From Choristoneura fumiferana (lineage: Eukaryota > Arthropoda > Insecta > Lepidoptera > Tortricidae): DNA of 64,000 nt. The stretch covers positions 926,937 to 990,936 of the forward strand of contig NC_133477.1 of the NCBI RefSeq assembly GCF_025370935.1, written 5' to 3'. Under the pieces are notes generated by a model that ran no database searches, was not told where the DNA came from, and saw only the letters and a list, made by a program, of their open reading frames with translations. The position numbers and the translations under genes were made by a program. Below are positions 21,376 through 33,280 of the stretch, piece after piece (positions within the stretch are counted from its first letter, which is position 1; each line of letters opens with the position of its first letter).

Positions 21376-22029
21376 TTTATTTACACATATTCGATACACA
21401 TAAAAATACATTACATACGTTAGATTTTTCAACGTTGTATGTATACAGACTCCTCTATTTTCAGTTTTCTACAGTCTGTTCAATATAGGAATGGCCAGAA
21501 GGAAAATAGGCTCTTTATAATACACGCTTTAGGAAGTCATTTAATAAATTGCATTTTTTTAGTATACGCTCTAAACTTAATTCTAATTAAAATATCGAAG
21601 ACGTCAATATCAGTTTCAATTATTCGTTAACTAGCTGTTGGCCGCGACTCCGTTCACGTAGAATTCGTTTATTGCTATCCCGCGGGAACTATGCAATTTT
21701 TCAGGATAAAAACTATTCAATGTCCTTCCCCAGGACTTGCACTATCCGTATACCGAATTGCACCTAAATCGTTTCAGGGGTTAAGACATGAAGTGGTAGG
21801 TAGCAAACAAACATACAGACTTACAACTTACCACTTTACTTTAAAAACACTCACTCACTTTACTTACAACTTTAATTTAAAAACAGTAAATGCTTTTCCT
21901 ATTTTGTTAAAAACATAAACGTTTTCCTATAAAATACCTAAAAGAGGCAGAGGCCAAGAACATTCTGCAGGAAACGGGACTTTTATAATATTAACAATAT
22001 TCAAGAAATATTCTATACCGTCTTTTTTT

Positions 22030-22175
22030 TTTTATTCGACTGGATGGCAAACGAGCAAGTGGGTCTCCTGATGGTAAGAGATCACCACCGCCCATAAACA
22101 TCTGCAACACCAGGGGTATTGCAGATGCGTTGCCAAGTGCCAACCTAGAGGCCTAAGATGGGATACCTCTAGTGC
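22030..22175 (+). repeat. Dispersed repeat with TTCGACTGGATGGCAAACGA
   Basis: A common repeat also at 13735-13800 (partial), 38430-38570 and 47160-47295, and reversed in part at 42745-42795. Shared words are GGGTCTCCTGATGGTAAGAG and CATAAACATCTGCAACACCA. Copies begin after a T-rich run, so this could be a retroelement end. The class is not known to me. Confidence 0.8.
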
Positions 22176-22623
22176 CAGTAATTTCACTTTATTTATTGTT
22201 TTAAATCGCCAGTTTGGATCAAAATGTGATGACCTTTAATCATATACGAATAGTTATCTTTTCACAACTAAAGCACGGCACCAAATTTCATGAAATTTGG
22301 AATGGAAAAAAGCTTGAACCTCATAGCAGAAACTAAGAGTAGAATATTTTTAAACAGGGAATGAAAGTGGATGAGACCACGAAACACAGTTATTAAATAA
22401 TGTTTAAATATAAATCGAATTAGTATTATGTAGCAAATTACGTTATTGTGTTATTTTATACTTACAAAGTAAACAAAATTATGACTTCATCTTATTACTT
22501 CTTTTATTCATCATCATCATCATTATTACGACTTCACAAAAAATGTTTAGAACCCCTGCCTCTGTGACCTTCTAAGAGTCCAATGTTATCCCGAATGCAC
22601 TATAATGTGAGTACAAAACGACC

Positions 22624-22817
22624 GAGCTAAGTTAGTACCTAGCATTTAACGAGAGCAGTTCAAAAATTTAAAATTCAACAAATAGGAGACGAAAATATTG
22701 GCATCAGCAGCTTTTAAACTTTGTCACCGAAACGCGTCTTATGAATATTAGTCTCCTATTTGTTGAATTTTAAATTTTTGACCTGTTCTTGTTAAACGCG
22801 AGGTGCAAACTTAGCTT
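22624..22817. mobile_element. Palindromic MITE (copy A); copy B at 47716-47911
   Basis: Arms of about 80 bp: the left half has AAATTTAAAATTCAACAAAT and AGGAGAC, the right half the complement, with outer ends GAGCTAAGTT / AACTTAGCTT. The second copy belongs to the duplicated block. Confidence 0.8.
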
Positions 22818-23718
22818 GGTCGTGTTATAAAATGCTTTGTATGCGACACTGAAAAACACCGACTGAATACAGAATTTGGCCACATATATTGCTGATTTTC
22901 GATAGGAAGTACCCTCTTGGAACATTTGGATATTTAGGCAAATAGTAGGACAATGTATGATACATTCTGACAAAAAAATTTAGAGGTGTCACAGGGCGGC
23001 GGGGAGCTGGCGCTGCCAAGAGCGCAGTCAGCGGTATCGGCAATTTAAAAAAAAAATAGTTTAGCTTTTACATACATATATACAAATTTACTCGCAAATG
23101 TGATGAAAAACATTGTATGTCGCACGGGCGGTACTAGAATTACGAACATCGACTCATTAGAGCTCTTAGTCTTCGACTTCGGGCTTCAAATAGACTCACG
23201 TTCGTTAATCCTTATTTACCCCCTTTAAGACACAATATACTATTACGTTTGACAAAAACAGTACAATAGTGACAGGTTGCTAGCCTGTCGCCTACGGTAT
23301 ACCTTAACCTATATCCTCAGGCGCCTCTCACCACATCCACGGAAGAAATGGAGAGATGTAATTCTAACCCGACACCACACGGGTGATATTTATTTATTTA
23401 TGTAATCTACAAGTAAAAAGTAACTTAAGTATTCATTCCAAAATTTTGAGTACCTAAATATACTGAGTGGCAAAAAATGTGGCCCTCAAATGTATGCAGT
23501 AATAGGTAATTTTGTATGTAGAGGGCCAAATTTTGTGCCGCTGAGTATAGATGCAGAGGTAAGGGGGACAAGTCAATTTTATGGTTATAGAACAATATTT
23601 TTCAAAGAAATGTTAAAATGCAGGGTGACTGATTTAATCTATTCATTGAACGCCATATGAAATGCCTAGGAATTAGTTCAGTTGAGTTTACTTACTTCCA
23701 TAACAAACCTTTAGTTAG

Positions 23719-24244
23719 TGTGGCACGATGCCGAGAGATATGACGAAAAACGAAACTATGAATGGACTGATTTCCAACAATGATGATTTCTAACGTGTGT
23801 TTCCCAATTCAGGATTTAATTAAGGCACAGTTTACATGAAACATTCGATTGCGGTCGCGCTCACCTGTTCTCCTGAAGCAGCAGAGGTCCGAGCAGGCAC
23901 TTAGAGTTAAATCCAGAGCTGGGCCCAGTGTAGATCCTTCTCTCGCCGCTAAACTCCACAAGCTCACTCCACACACAGCACGAACGCAATCTCAATCGTT
24001 CTTTAACTCCAATGATGCTACTTTAGATACTTTGAAAATAGTTCGCGAACACCTTGGTTGAGGGTTCCGTAGAAACGAAAATACGACAGACTTAAACCGA
24101 CCGACGAGAGCGACTCATACCGACTTACTCGGTTCGAATCCAAAAGCTAACTGTCAAAATCAAAAGCCAATTCAAATGTCAGATGACAGTCAATTTGACA
24201 GCTATATTGTACCAACTTAAAAATACGATCGATACGATTGAACA
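23719..24244 (-). repeat. BEL copy 1, left LTR
   Basis: 526 bp. It differs from the left LTR of copy 2 by one deleted C near the start and a few substitutions near the end. Confidence 0.95.
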
Positions 24245-24441
24245 TTCCGCCCACCTAAATCCGGCGGTATACCGGGATGTACCGCGGCATTTACCACGAG
24301 AACGATAACTACGAACCACAGAAGGTGGTTACTCGAGACGAGATTATGAATATCTTAATGCTAACAAATAATACGAACTAATTACGATAAGTTACACTAC
24401 CTTACGTTGGTGAAAGCAGTGTAAGCGAGAATTAAGTTAAG

Positions 24442-27400
24442 CTAAATGTCTGTTGCCAAAGGCAAAGGACATATCTTCGCGAGAGGCCTTTTGTACTGAC
24501 CAGCTGCAGTCTTTACGGTTACCACTCGACAAATACCATCTGCACCGGGATGCAGAGCGACAATACGACCTAATGGCCAATGAAGTGGACTCAATAGTTC
24601 GTTAACGATGAGTACCATAGTTCCTACAGTAATATTGGAATTACACTTGTCCCACTTAGCCTTTTGCTGTAGCGTGTGCATGTATTCACGATGCCACCGA
24701 TACCAAAAATCTTGGTGCATCTTTTGTATGAGTTTCCAACGCTGTAGAACGCCAAGATTTGAATCAACGAAATTTTCTTCTGGCATGATCGACAGAGGCT
24801 CCAGAGTAAGAAAATGCCCCGGGGTTAAGGCTGAGAGGTCATTAGCGTCCGAGCTAAGGGGTGTCAGAGGGCGCGAATTTAGCATCGCCTCGATCTGGGC
24901 TAACACAGTGTAGAACTCTTCGAAAGTGAGCCGTTGGGAACCGATAACGCGAGCCAAGTGGGTCTTTACCGATTTGATCCCGGCCTCGGCCAGACCATTG
25001 AAATGGGGACTGCCAGCAGGGCTAAACGAAAACTTAATCTCCTCCGATCCCGCGGCCTTTTCCATAATAGAACCGAGATAGTTGCTGGCACCAACGAAAT
25101 TACGACCTTGGTCTGAAACAAGATGGCTACAACGACCACGACGCGCGATAAACCTCCGCAGTGCAGCTAAGAAAGCTTCCGACGACAATTCAGAGGCCAA
25201 TTCGATATGGATCGCCTTCGTGCTGGTACAGACGAAAACGCAAATGTAGCCTTAAAGCTCTTAGCACCGCGGCCACGCCCAAGGGCAATGTGATAGGGTC
25301 CACCGTAATCGACGACAGAGCTCGAAAAAGGTTTGATTTGGTTTACCCTATACGAAGGCAAATTACCCATGAGTGGGACGGGAGCGAGGTGCGGACGAAC
25401 ACGAAAACATTTAAGGCAACTCGAGATGACGGAGTGAATAGCGCGTTTACACGATAGAATCCAGAAGTGTCGAGAGAGAAGATTTTTAAGAGTCTGTGCA
25501 CCGGGGTGCATGAAGCGGGTATGGTACTCGCTAATTAGAAGATAAGTGAGGCGATGTGACCGAGGTAACAGCAATGGATATTTAACATCGAATCCAACCT
25601 TAGAGTTGGCAAGGCGACCGCCCACCCTGAGAAGACCTACTTCATCGATAAACGGTGACAGTTTTCTTAAACTTCTTGGAAGTGAGTTGGGAGAGCCCTT
25701 CTTTAAGTGCTCAATCTCCGACGAAAACACACTCTCCTGAACTGACTTTAATAAAAATCTAAACGCCCTATGTAGCTCCGACGTTTTTATAGGTCCGCTA
25801 ACACGATTTCCGGGAGAAGATTGTCTCGAATTATCAATGAACCGAAAGCAATACGATAAAGTTCGCTTCAACGTTGAAAGCGACGAGAATTTGTTCAATA
25901 ACGATTCGACGAGAGTAGGTTCGTTAGCAACGACAAGGGTAAAGATTCGCTGCTCCTCTTGTAGGTCCGAATTCGAAAACGATAGCGTACTGGTAGCTGG
26001 CCATTTGTCCTCGCGATCTGCAAGCCACGAAGGGCCACTCCACCACATGTCATGATTGACGAGATCAGTGGGCAATAGACCGCGCGAGCCGCAGTCTGCG
26101 GGATTCGAGTGGGTTCCGACGTGCCTCCATCGATCAGGCGAAATAATGTCGTGAATGTGGCTAACGCGATTTGCCACGAACGTTTTCCATTTCGATGGGC
26201 ACGATTTTATCCACGACAAAACGACACTAGAATCCGACCAGGCGAAAATTTCGTCGACGGAGTAGAATGGTTTCAATGCTTCGGTGGTAGAATGCATAAG
26301 ATCGGAGAGAAGAACGGCAGCTTGCAGTTCCAATCTTGGGATAGACTGCTTACGAAGAGGCGCGACTCTTGACTTCGCACAGCAAAGGACGACTGAGCAT
26401 GGTCCATGGCAGTCTACGAAACGACAGTAAATTACTGCACAGTAGCCACGCTCAGAGGCATCTCCAAAGCCGTGGAGTTGTAGCGAAACGAAAGGGCCAA
26501 CGATACGACGAGGAATGGACACTGACGCCAACGACGGCAATTCAGCTTTAAGACGCCGCCACTCTGAAGCGATATCAGAAGGCGCGTCGTCGTCCCAAGC
26601 AACGCCAGCGGTCCAAAGTAGCTGCATAATGTATTTGGCGTAAAACGTCAGCGGACCGAGGAAACCCAAAGGGTCATAAATGCGAGCAATTTCTGACAAA
26701 ATTGTACGCTTTGTACAACGACAGTCACTAGACTGAGCAACCCGAAAACGAAAGGAATCAGACCGAGGCTGCCACAAGAGCCCTAATATTTTGAGCGAGA
26801 CGTCCGATAATTCTTCAAAATTCTTTAGCTCTTCAGAGTACAAATCCGACAGTGGTAGGCTATCAAGAAAGGTCCCACTGTTGGAAGTCCATTTCCTAAG
26901 ATGGAAACCTCCCGACGACAGTATTTTTGTGAGCTCAGATTGAAGCGAGAGAGCTTGCTCAACAGAATCCGCTCCTGTGACGACGTCATCAACATAAATA
27001 TCACGAGCAAGAACAGCGGCACCAGCAGGATATTTATCAGCGGAGTCCTGAGCAAGTTGAGCCATTGTTCGAAGAGCCTGAAACGGAGCAGAGGACACGC
27101 CGTACGTAACAGTTAACAAACGATAATCACGCACGGGTCCAGCAGGAGAGGGCCTCCATAGGATACGCTGGTAATCAGCGTCCTCTTCAGGTACTAATAT
27201 TTGCCTGTACATTTGCTGCACATCACCTGTGAATACCACGGCATGCCAACGAAAGCGCATGAGTAAATCGAAAATGTTAGCCTGAAGTTTAGGACCAGCG
27301 AGAAGGGTGTCGTTCAGCGATGTACCTTTACCATCTTTGGCGCTGGCGTCGAAGACAACACGAAGAGGTGTGGTAACTGAAGCACGCTGAATACCGTGAT

Positions 27401-29630
27401 GAGGTATGTAATTGAACTGACCGACAACAGCAGTAGGAGGATCCACCTCCTCGAGATGACCACGGGACTCATAGTCCTCCATGAAACCGACATACGACTT
27501 CTTGAACTCAAGATTACAATTGAGCTTACGCTCCAACGATAAAAATCGCTTAAGCGCGATTTCGCGAGAGTTATGAAAAAGAGGTTTATTTGTAGGGTCT
27601 ACAAAAGGTAAAGGGACCACAAACCTACCTTTTTCATTACGAGAATGGTTACTAACGAAATAATCTTCGCAAAGTTGGTCCTTTTTCGACAAAAAACATT
27701 TAACAGGAGAACTAATATTTTCTAATTCCCAAAACTTTTTTATGGAATTATCCAACGACAACATTGGCGAATGATTCGAAACGAAAAGGCAGTTATTATT
27801 CCTGCAACGATCGACAGTGTTTGTTGTGAGTCGACTGGTGTCACACTCACCCATAACGATCCATCCAAAAATAGAATTAAATGCTCGGGGTTGCCCAGGC
27901 ATCCCTCGCTTAAGACCAGGTAATAGCGAAGACGAGAAAATATCTGCATTCAGCAGCATATCTATTGGTCCAGGTAGAGCGAAGTCTGGATCCGCAAGCC
28001 GAAGATTTGATATATGAGACCACCTCAACGAGTCGACAGATTGGGTAGGTTGGTCAGCACATATCGACGACAGAACGAGAGCTTCTAATTTAATATTAGA
28101 CGACAAATATTTATTACCAGCTGGCTTTATTTCACACGATAGTGAACCGAGCGGTTGAGCGACAGAATTTCCAATTCCATTTACGGAATGATGACCACGA
28201 CAAATATTGAGTCCCAGCCTTTTAGCGCAGGATTCAGTTATGAAATTACAGGCGCTAGCACAATCGAGAAGTGCACGCACTGATTTAAAATTACCATGAC
28301 CATCTCTAATTTCAATCCTAGCAGTTGAAAACAAAACTGTACCTTCACCAGCCAGCGAAGTCAAAACTGTATGACTACTACCCGGATTACCAGAGTTATG
28401 CGGCACACTGCCTTCCACTGGAGGGGGAGTTGGAGGAATTGACTGACCTGGTTTAGTGAAATGTAAGGATGTGTGATGCGAACACTGACACACACTACAA
28501 CGAGAGGCACGACAAGTTTTTACGCGATGTGCGTTCGAAAAACATAGGATACACAAACCTTTTTCCTTTACAAAATCGAAACGACATTTCGGATCAATAT
28601 TCAAAAAATCCTTACAAGCGGTAAGACTGTGCTGGCCACTACAAAAGTTACAAGTTTGAGAAGAAACGACAAACGATGCTTTATTCTTGCTCACACCATT
28701 ATGAACATGTTTGTTTATACCTACTTTTCGATTTACTACGACAGAGTTATTAGTAGTAGGCAAAGACGAAATATTCGATAAGTTAAGCGCTTTGTATTGT
28801 TTTTCTATGAAAGCTTGAACATCACTAAACTCTGGGATGTCGTCACTATTATGCTCAAGTTGAAATGCTTCTCGAGTGCATTTATCTAGTTTAGACCACA
28901 ACAAATGAAAGAGCATAAAGTTCTTGTCTGGTAAGCTATATTTATTCAATACCGATAAATTTTCCGAGAAAGTTCTATAAACACGTTCAAGATCACTAGC
29001 AGATTTTGTTTTAATTGGTTCACAACACAATAACTTTTCATAATAATGTGTAGCAATTTGTCGCTTCTTATCATAATATTTACATAAACAATTATATGCA
29101 TCTAGGTAACTTTCTTGGGTAAGTGGGTAGTTTTTTATTAATTCATAAGCGGTACCTTGCACGCTCGACAAAAGGTAGTGCAACTTTTCGACTTCCGAGA
29201 TATTCCGCTTATGAATTAGAGAATTAAACAACTGTATAAAACTCACCCAATTCTCCAAAGTTCCATCAAATGGTTTTATAAAAACCTTAGGCAATTTAGC
29301 CGTCACTGCCTCACCAACACAAGGTTTGGATTCACTTTTTTGCGATACTAATCTTTGGCGCAATTTATATTTAATATCGGAAACTTTAGTCTCAAACTCA
29401 AAAGTTATTTTCATTTCATTCTTCCACGCGGACGGTTCTAACGACGACAAAACTTTCCGTTGCGCGTCATGAAACTGTTCCGATATTTCATTTAAATCAC
29501 TCTCACAAAATCCCAACAAGTCCGTTCCCGCAATAAATTCAACACGCATAATTGCATAGTCGCGCGCGATTTTATTGTTGTCAACGTCAACTTCACACTC
29601 GCGATCAAACGTTTCATCATGATCTGTCAT
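24442..29630 (-). pseudogene. BEL gag-pol, copy 1, frameshifted
   Basis: The reading frame runs 1,487 residues from 29630 down to 25167, leaving the correct register at about codon 1460. The rest (integrase core and C-terminal domain, 25200-24442) is in another frame. The cause is a single missing base in a C run near 25250, compared with copy 2. The break falls just ahead of the integrase core, so no complete integrase would be made. Gag, protease, reverse transcriptase and RNase H motifs are intact, with about 20 amino-acid differences from copy 2, nearly all in the first 1,210 residues. Confidence 0.93.
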
Positions 29631-29959
29631 TTCAAACGATATAGATTAGACAGTTCAAACGAAAATTTAAATAATATCGATTCGTGAAATACCAATATAA
29701 CGAAATAACCGATAATTTAAAACAACATTATTTAGTCTATGGTAAGAAGTTGTGTACACCCTTACGAACGAAAACGACAAGAAAAAGATGGCCGTGCAAT
29801 TTACAACAAGTTAACACGTAAAATCTCAACCAAGGTATCGTTTCAAACTACCCTCAACACAAAAAAATAAAAATAAAAATCACTAAAATCGTAGAAAAAC
29901 ACGTAAGAAATCGCGAAAAAAGGCACTTTTCAATAAAATCCGGTCGAATGATCAAAAAA

Positions 29960-30487
29960 TGTGGCACGATGCCCGAGAGATATGACGAAAAACGAAACTA
30001 TGAATGGACTGATTTCCAACAATGATGATTTCTAACGTGTGTTTCCCAATTCAGGATTTAATTAAGGCACAGTTTACATGAAACATTCGATTGCGGTCGC
30101 GCTCACCTGTTCTCCTGAAGCAGCAGAGGTCCGAGCAGGCACTTAGAGTTAAATCCAGAGCTGGGCCCAGTGTAGATCCTTCTCTCGCCGCTAAACTCCA
30201 CAAGCTCACTCCACACACAGCACGAACGCAATCTCAATCGTTCTTTAACTTCAATGATGCTACTTTAGATACTTTGAAAGTAGTTCGCGAACACCTTGGT
30301 TGAGGGTTCCGTAGAAGCGAAAATACGACAGACTTAGACCGACCGACGAGAGCGACTCACACCGACTTACTCGGTTCGAATCCAAAAGCTAACTGTCAAA
30401 ATCGAAAGCCAATTCAAATGTCAGATGACAGTCAATTTGACAGCTATATTCTTACCAACTTAAAAATACGATCGATACGATTGAACA
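29960..30487 (-). repeat. BEL copy 1, right LTR
   Basis: 528 bp. It carries substitutions not seen in the other three LTRs (for example GAAAGTAG for GAAAATAG) and a one-base insertion near the end. It thus seems to come from another insertion of the family. Confidence 0.93.
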
Positions 30488-31984
30488 TTCGGTATTAAAA
30501 AAAATAGGAATAAGAATTTTATGAGAGTCAATATGGACCCGCTTAGAATATTTAAAATCATCGCACATAAATACGTTAGCATTTTTCACAAATGGTTGTC
30601 AAATAACAATAGTACCTAATTAGTTTCAGTTCAATCCATGTTACTTATATTTATCGTAACCTTTCAAAATTTTCCTTAGAGATTGTGATGACAAGAAACA
30701 TAAAAGAAAGAAAGAAAGAAAGAAAATACATTTATTCACAACACAAGACAACAATATTATTAGGTACAAATAAACAACACAAAGGTATGTGTCATTGCGG
30801 TTGTGAATCGGACGCTGGCTCAGCATAATGCTGAAGCGTTAAAAACACCCCAGCGCTGATTTTCAGCCAGCACCGTCGCAACATCTTACTATTCTCACTA
30901 CAACCCCTTTAAATCATGAGACAAATGAAGAGTCTCTCTCTTCTGCCGCTGCACTCTCACTGTCACTCTCTTCTAATCATCCTGTGTGTGCGTGAGAGTC
31001 TAATTCTTCTTTAAGCTTATGGTATATCTGATAGGTCTCTGTTGCAAAGGTTTACAACAGCCAAATAATCGCTGATGCGTTGCCTGACTATAGCGTCAAT
31101 AGACGAGCGTTTTATGCCTTTGATATCCCCGGTTATCAAGTATTAGAAAAACATCTCTTATACCTCTTCTCTCATTGATGGTAACTCCTCAGGCATGGTT
31201 ATTCCGGACGCTCATGTCTGCTGCGGTTGATCTGCGAAGCCGCCACTGCAGGCCTCGCCACGAACGGCGTTATCGGTGACCTGCTATATTTAGCTTTGAC
31301 GTAAGTTACCTTATAATTGCATACGTCCATCCTACGAAGAATATAATTATTCTCGTAGAGCCCTATCAGTTACTGACGGACTAAACCTTCTTTATGTATA
31401 TTTCTTCTGTGCGTGAGTTTGTCACCTAAAACGGCTGGATTTGGATAAAATTTTGTATGTATATTTCAATGGGTTCCTGGATAGTTTGAAAATACAATAC
31501 AGTATTTGACTATTTTTATGTTTTATAAATTAAAACTTCACAATGCCTGTTATCGAATAGAGAAACAATTTTTTGGCTACCTTTACAAATAACAAAGTTA
31601 TAAAGGTTTGAAATTCAGGATTAGACAAAGAAAGAGAGAAAGACCTACTTGCATGTGACGTCACCCACAAGTAGCGCCATACTTACTGCATAGAGAAAAG
31701 CGTTTCAGAAAGAGACAGCTATATAGATTTTTCAAAAAATCTGTATAATTCCAATTTTTAACCGATCATTGTATGTAAGTAGGTATATCTCTGTTATCAT
31801 AATAATAATAATATATAGAACATAGCATATTCAGAAGTTGTCATATACCCTATTGGACCCCGCAGGTGGCGTTGCTGTCGGTATGTTATCATATTATATA
31901 TTTATGGAGTGCTGCTTTTCCGGGCAGTACAACTTCTGCCGGGTCCGCTAGTAGAGTAATATAATACAAGCTTTTATTTAGTTT

Positions 31985-32235
31985 CACCTGTCCCGTTGTC
32001 GGTCTGTCTGTCTGTAATCAAATCTTGCAAGTTAAATTTGACCAACTTTCAGTAGTCAGATTGACTTGAAATTTGGAATACTTATGTAAATCGCGTGACA
32101 ACACAATAATGACATCCTGGTAGTTTAGCCAGGATCGTCTCCGCGGACGGAACTCTCAACGGTTAATAGCAATCGACTTGAAATTTGGTATGCAACATGT
32201 AGTTTGGGTGACAATGCAAGTACAGTCAGCAAAAA
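31985..32235 (-). repeat. Dispersed repeat, copy 2 (reversed)
   Basis: Reverse complement of the family at 3651-3890 and 37548-37815. A GTCTGTCTGTCTG run marks one edge. Confidence 0.8.
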
Positions 32236-32261
32236 AAGCTTATATAAAAATTGAAAATACA

Positions 32262-32400
32262 AACTGAAATATAGATGCACAGAAAAACCAGAAAAATAAG
32301 ACCATCACTGGGAATCGAACCCCAGGTCCTCGTAATCCGTACCCGCGTGCTATACCGCTACACCACTGATGGTCAACGGTACCGACACGAATTTCCCCTA
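32262..32400 (-). mobile_element. tRNA-like SINE of a second family
   Basis: The complement contains a box B-like GGTTCGATTCCC and a 7-bp closing stem (GACCATC with GATGGTC), but the anticodon arm does not fold well. It is therefore a tRNA-derived SINE rather than a tRNA gene. The leading sequence (ACAAACTGAAATATAGATG) recurs in the fragment at 2040-2200. Confidence 0.65.
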
Positions 32401-32555
32401 TGCAGCTCATATCTCAGCTTGTTTGTTTCTTATTTAGTTAATTAAACAGTGACGCTAGCGACATCTATGCCGTAGCCCTCATCGAGAAACTTTTTTCGGC
32501 ACTTCATTGGAACTAACCGGTCACCCGGACAAGAGATATCGTTACTAAGCAATCA

Positions 32556-32709
32556 AATTAAGATTAGTTTTTTGGAATCTTTTTGTATTTTTTATTTCAA
32601 TTCCAAATTTTTACTTTTTCCAAATTTTTATTTTCACTTTGACCGTAAAAGTAAAAATTTGGAATTGAAATAAAAAATACAAAAAGATTCCAAAAAACCA
32701 ATCTTAATT
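32556..32709. repeat. Near-perfect inverted repeat, 63-bp arms
   Basis: Arms 32556-32618 and 32647-32709 pair with one mismatch around a 28-bp loop. They are AT-rich, with TTTTTTGGAATCTTTTTG on the left. The right arm resembles the tail of the SINE-like fragment at 2130-2200, so two opposed copies of that tail may have formed the hairpin. Confidence 0.92.
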
Positions 32710-32911
32710 GTATAAAAATGTTTTTTTATAGTTAGGTTATTTTTACTCAGTAAACTACCCAACTGGCGCTAGGATTGTGAAGTCCGTTTGTCAATTTTGA
32801 TATTTTCGTCACGTTTGTCACGTAAATCCCAAGCAATGTAATCTCACGATACTAACGCCATTTAGAGATATTTTGCCTGTCAAGATACCTGTATTGTTAA
32901 TCTCATTTCAG

Positions 32912-33086
32912 ACCATCAGCATCCATGGAAGAAGTGGATCTAGAGGACTGTTTTTACGAGGCCGAATATCGTGGCTTGGATCAAAACTGCTGGAAATATT
33001 ACCGTAGCTGTCCAACCAGCCCCTTGGATTACATTACAGTAGAAACCGAGAAAATATTAAACTACCGTACCTCCAGACAAATATGA
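32912..33086 (+). CDS. Possible terminal coding exon of unknown gene
   Basis: A good acceptor (pyrimidine-rich tract ending TTTCAG) at 32911 is followed by an open frame to TGA at 33084-33086. It reads PSASMEEVDLEDCFYEAE, then RGLDQNCWKYYRSC, and ends NYRTSRQI. Poly(A) signals AATAAA follow at 33148 and 33255. The composition looks like real protein, unlike nearby noise frames. I do not recognise the family. An ATG at 32925 would give a 53-residue peptide if it stood alone. No upstream exons were found in 30488-32900. The 30-45 kb block may be misplaced, so its partner exons may lie elsewhere. Confidence 0.45.
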
Positions 33087-33280
33087 ATTCGGTCTTACTC
33101 AAGAAATTGGAACTAAATAGCTACATAGTGCTTTGCTTATTTCAGTAAATAAATAGTATCATTTTAGAACTGTTTTTAATTTAATGTTTAACTAAGTTGT
33201 CTTTTTCTCTTTGTAATTGTTTCATTCCTCTCTTGGTGCAATTTTGTCTTATTGAATAAAGATTTTTTATTATTATTATT

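Larger units (their letters stand above)
20153..23718. repeat. Duplicated block, copy A, left of BEL
   Basis: Similar over its whole length to 45273-48783, with scattered substitutions and indels, including a stretch of roughly 25 bp near 22285 that copy B lacks. It contains gig exon 3, a GA dinucleotide run (about 21330-21371), a reversed Helitron-like end at 21631, a dispersed repeat at 22030-22175 and a palindromic element at 22624-22817. The level of difference is what two haplotypes of an outbred moth would show. Confidence 0.95.
23719..30487 (-). mobile_element. Pao/BEL retrotransposon (copy 1), no target duplication
   Basis: Same element as 48784-55553, with LTRs of 526 and 528 bp. 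The left flank (GTTAG before 23719) matches copy 2, but the sequence after 30487 is TTCGGTATTA and not GTTAG. The right LTR differs from the left at about eight positions, while the LTRs of copy 2 are identical. From the left LTR to about 25700 the interior matches copy 2 but for one lost base. From about 25700 to the right LTR there are many substitutions. Copy 1 therefore looks like a join of two different BEL insertions. Confidence 0.92.

Noticed and set aside
23849..24061. 70-codon frame repeated four times in the BEL LTRs
   Set aside because: It lies wholly in the LTR, opposite to the element's strand, with no sign of coding selection.
32303..32377. Possible functional tRNA gene on the minus strand
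   Set aside because: The acceptor stem pairs well but the anticodon and T arms do not fold properly, and flanking sequence is shared with another SINE-like fragment.
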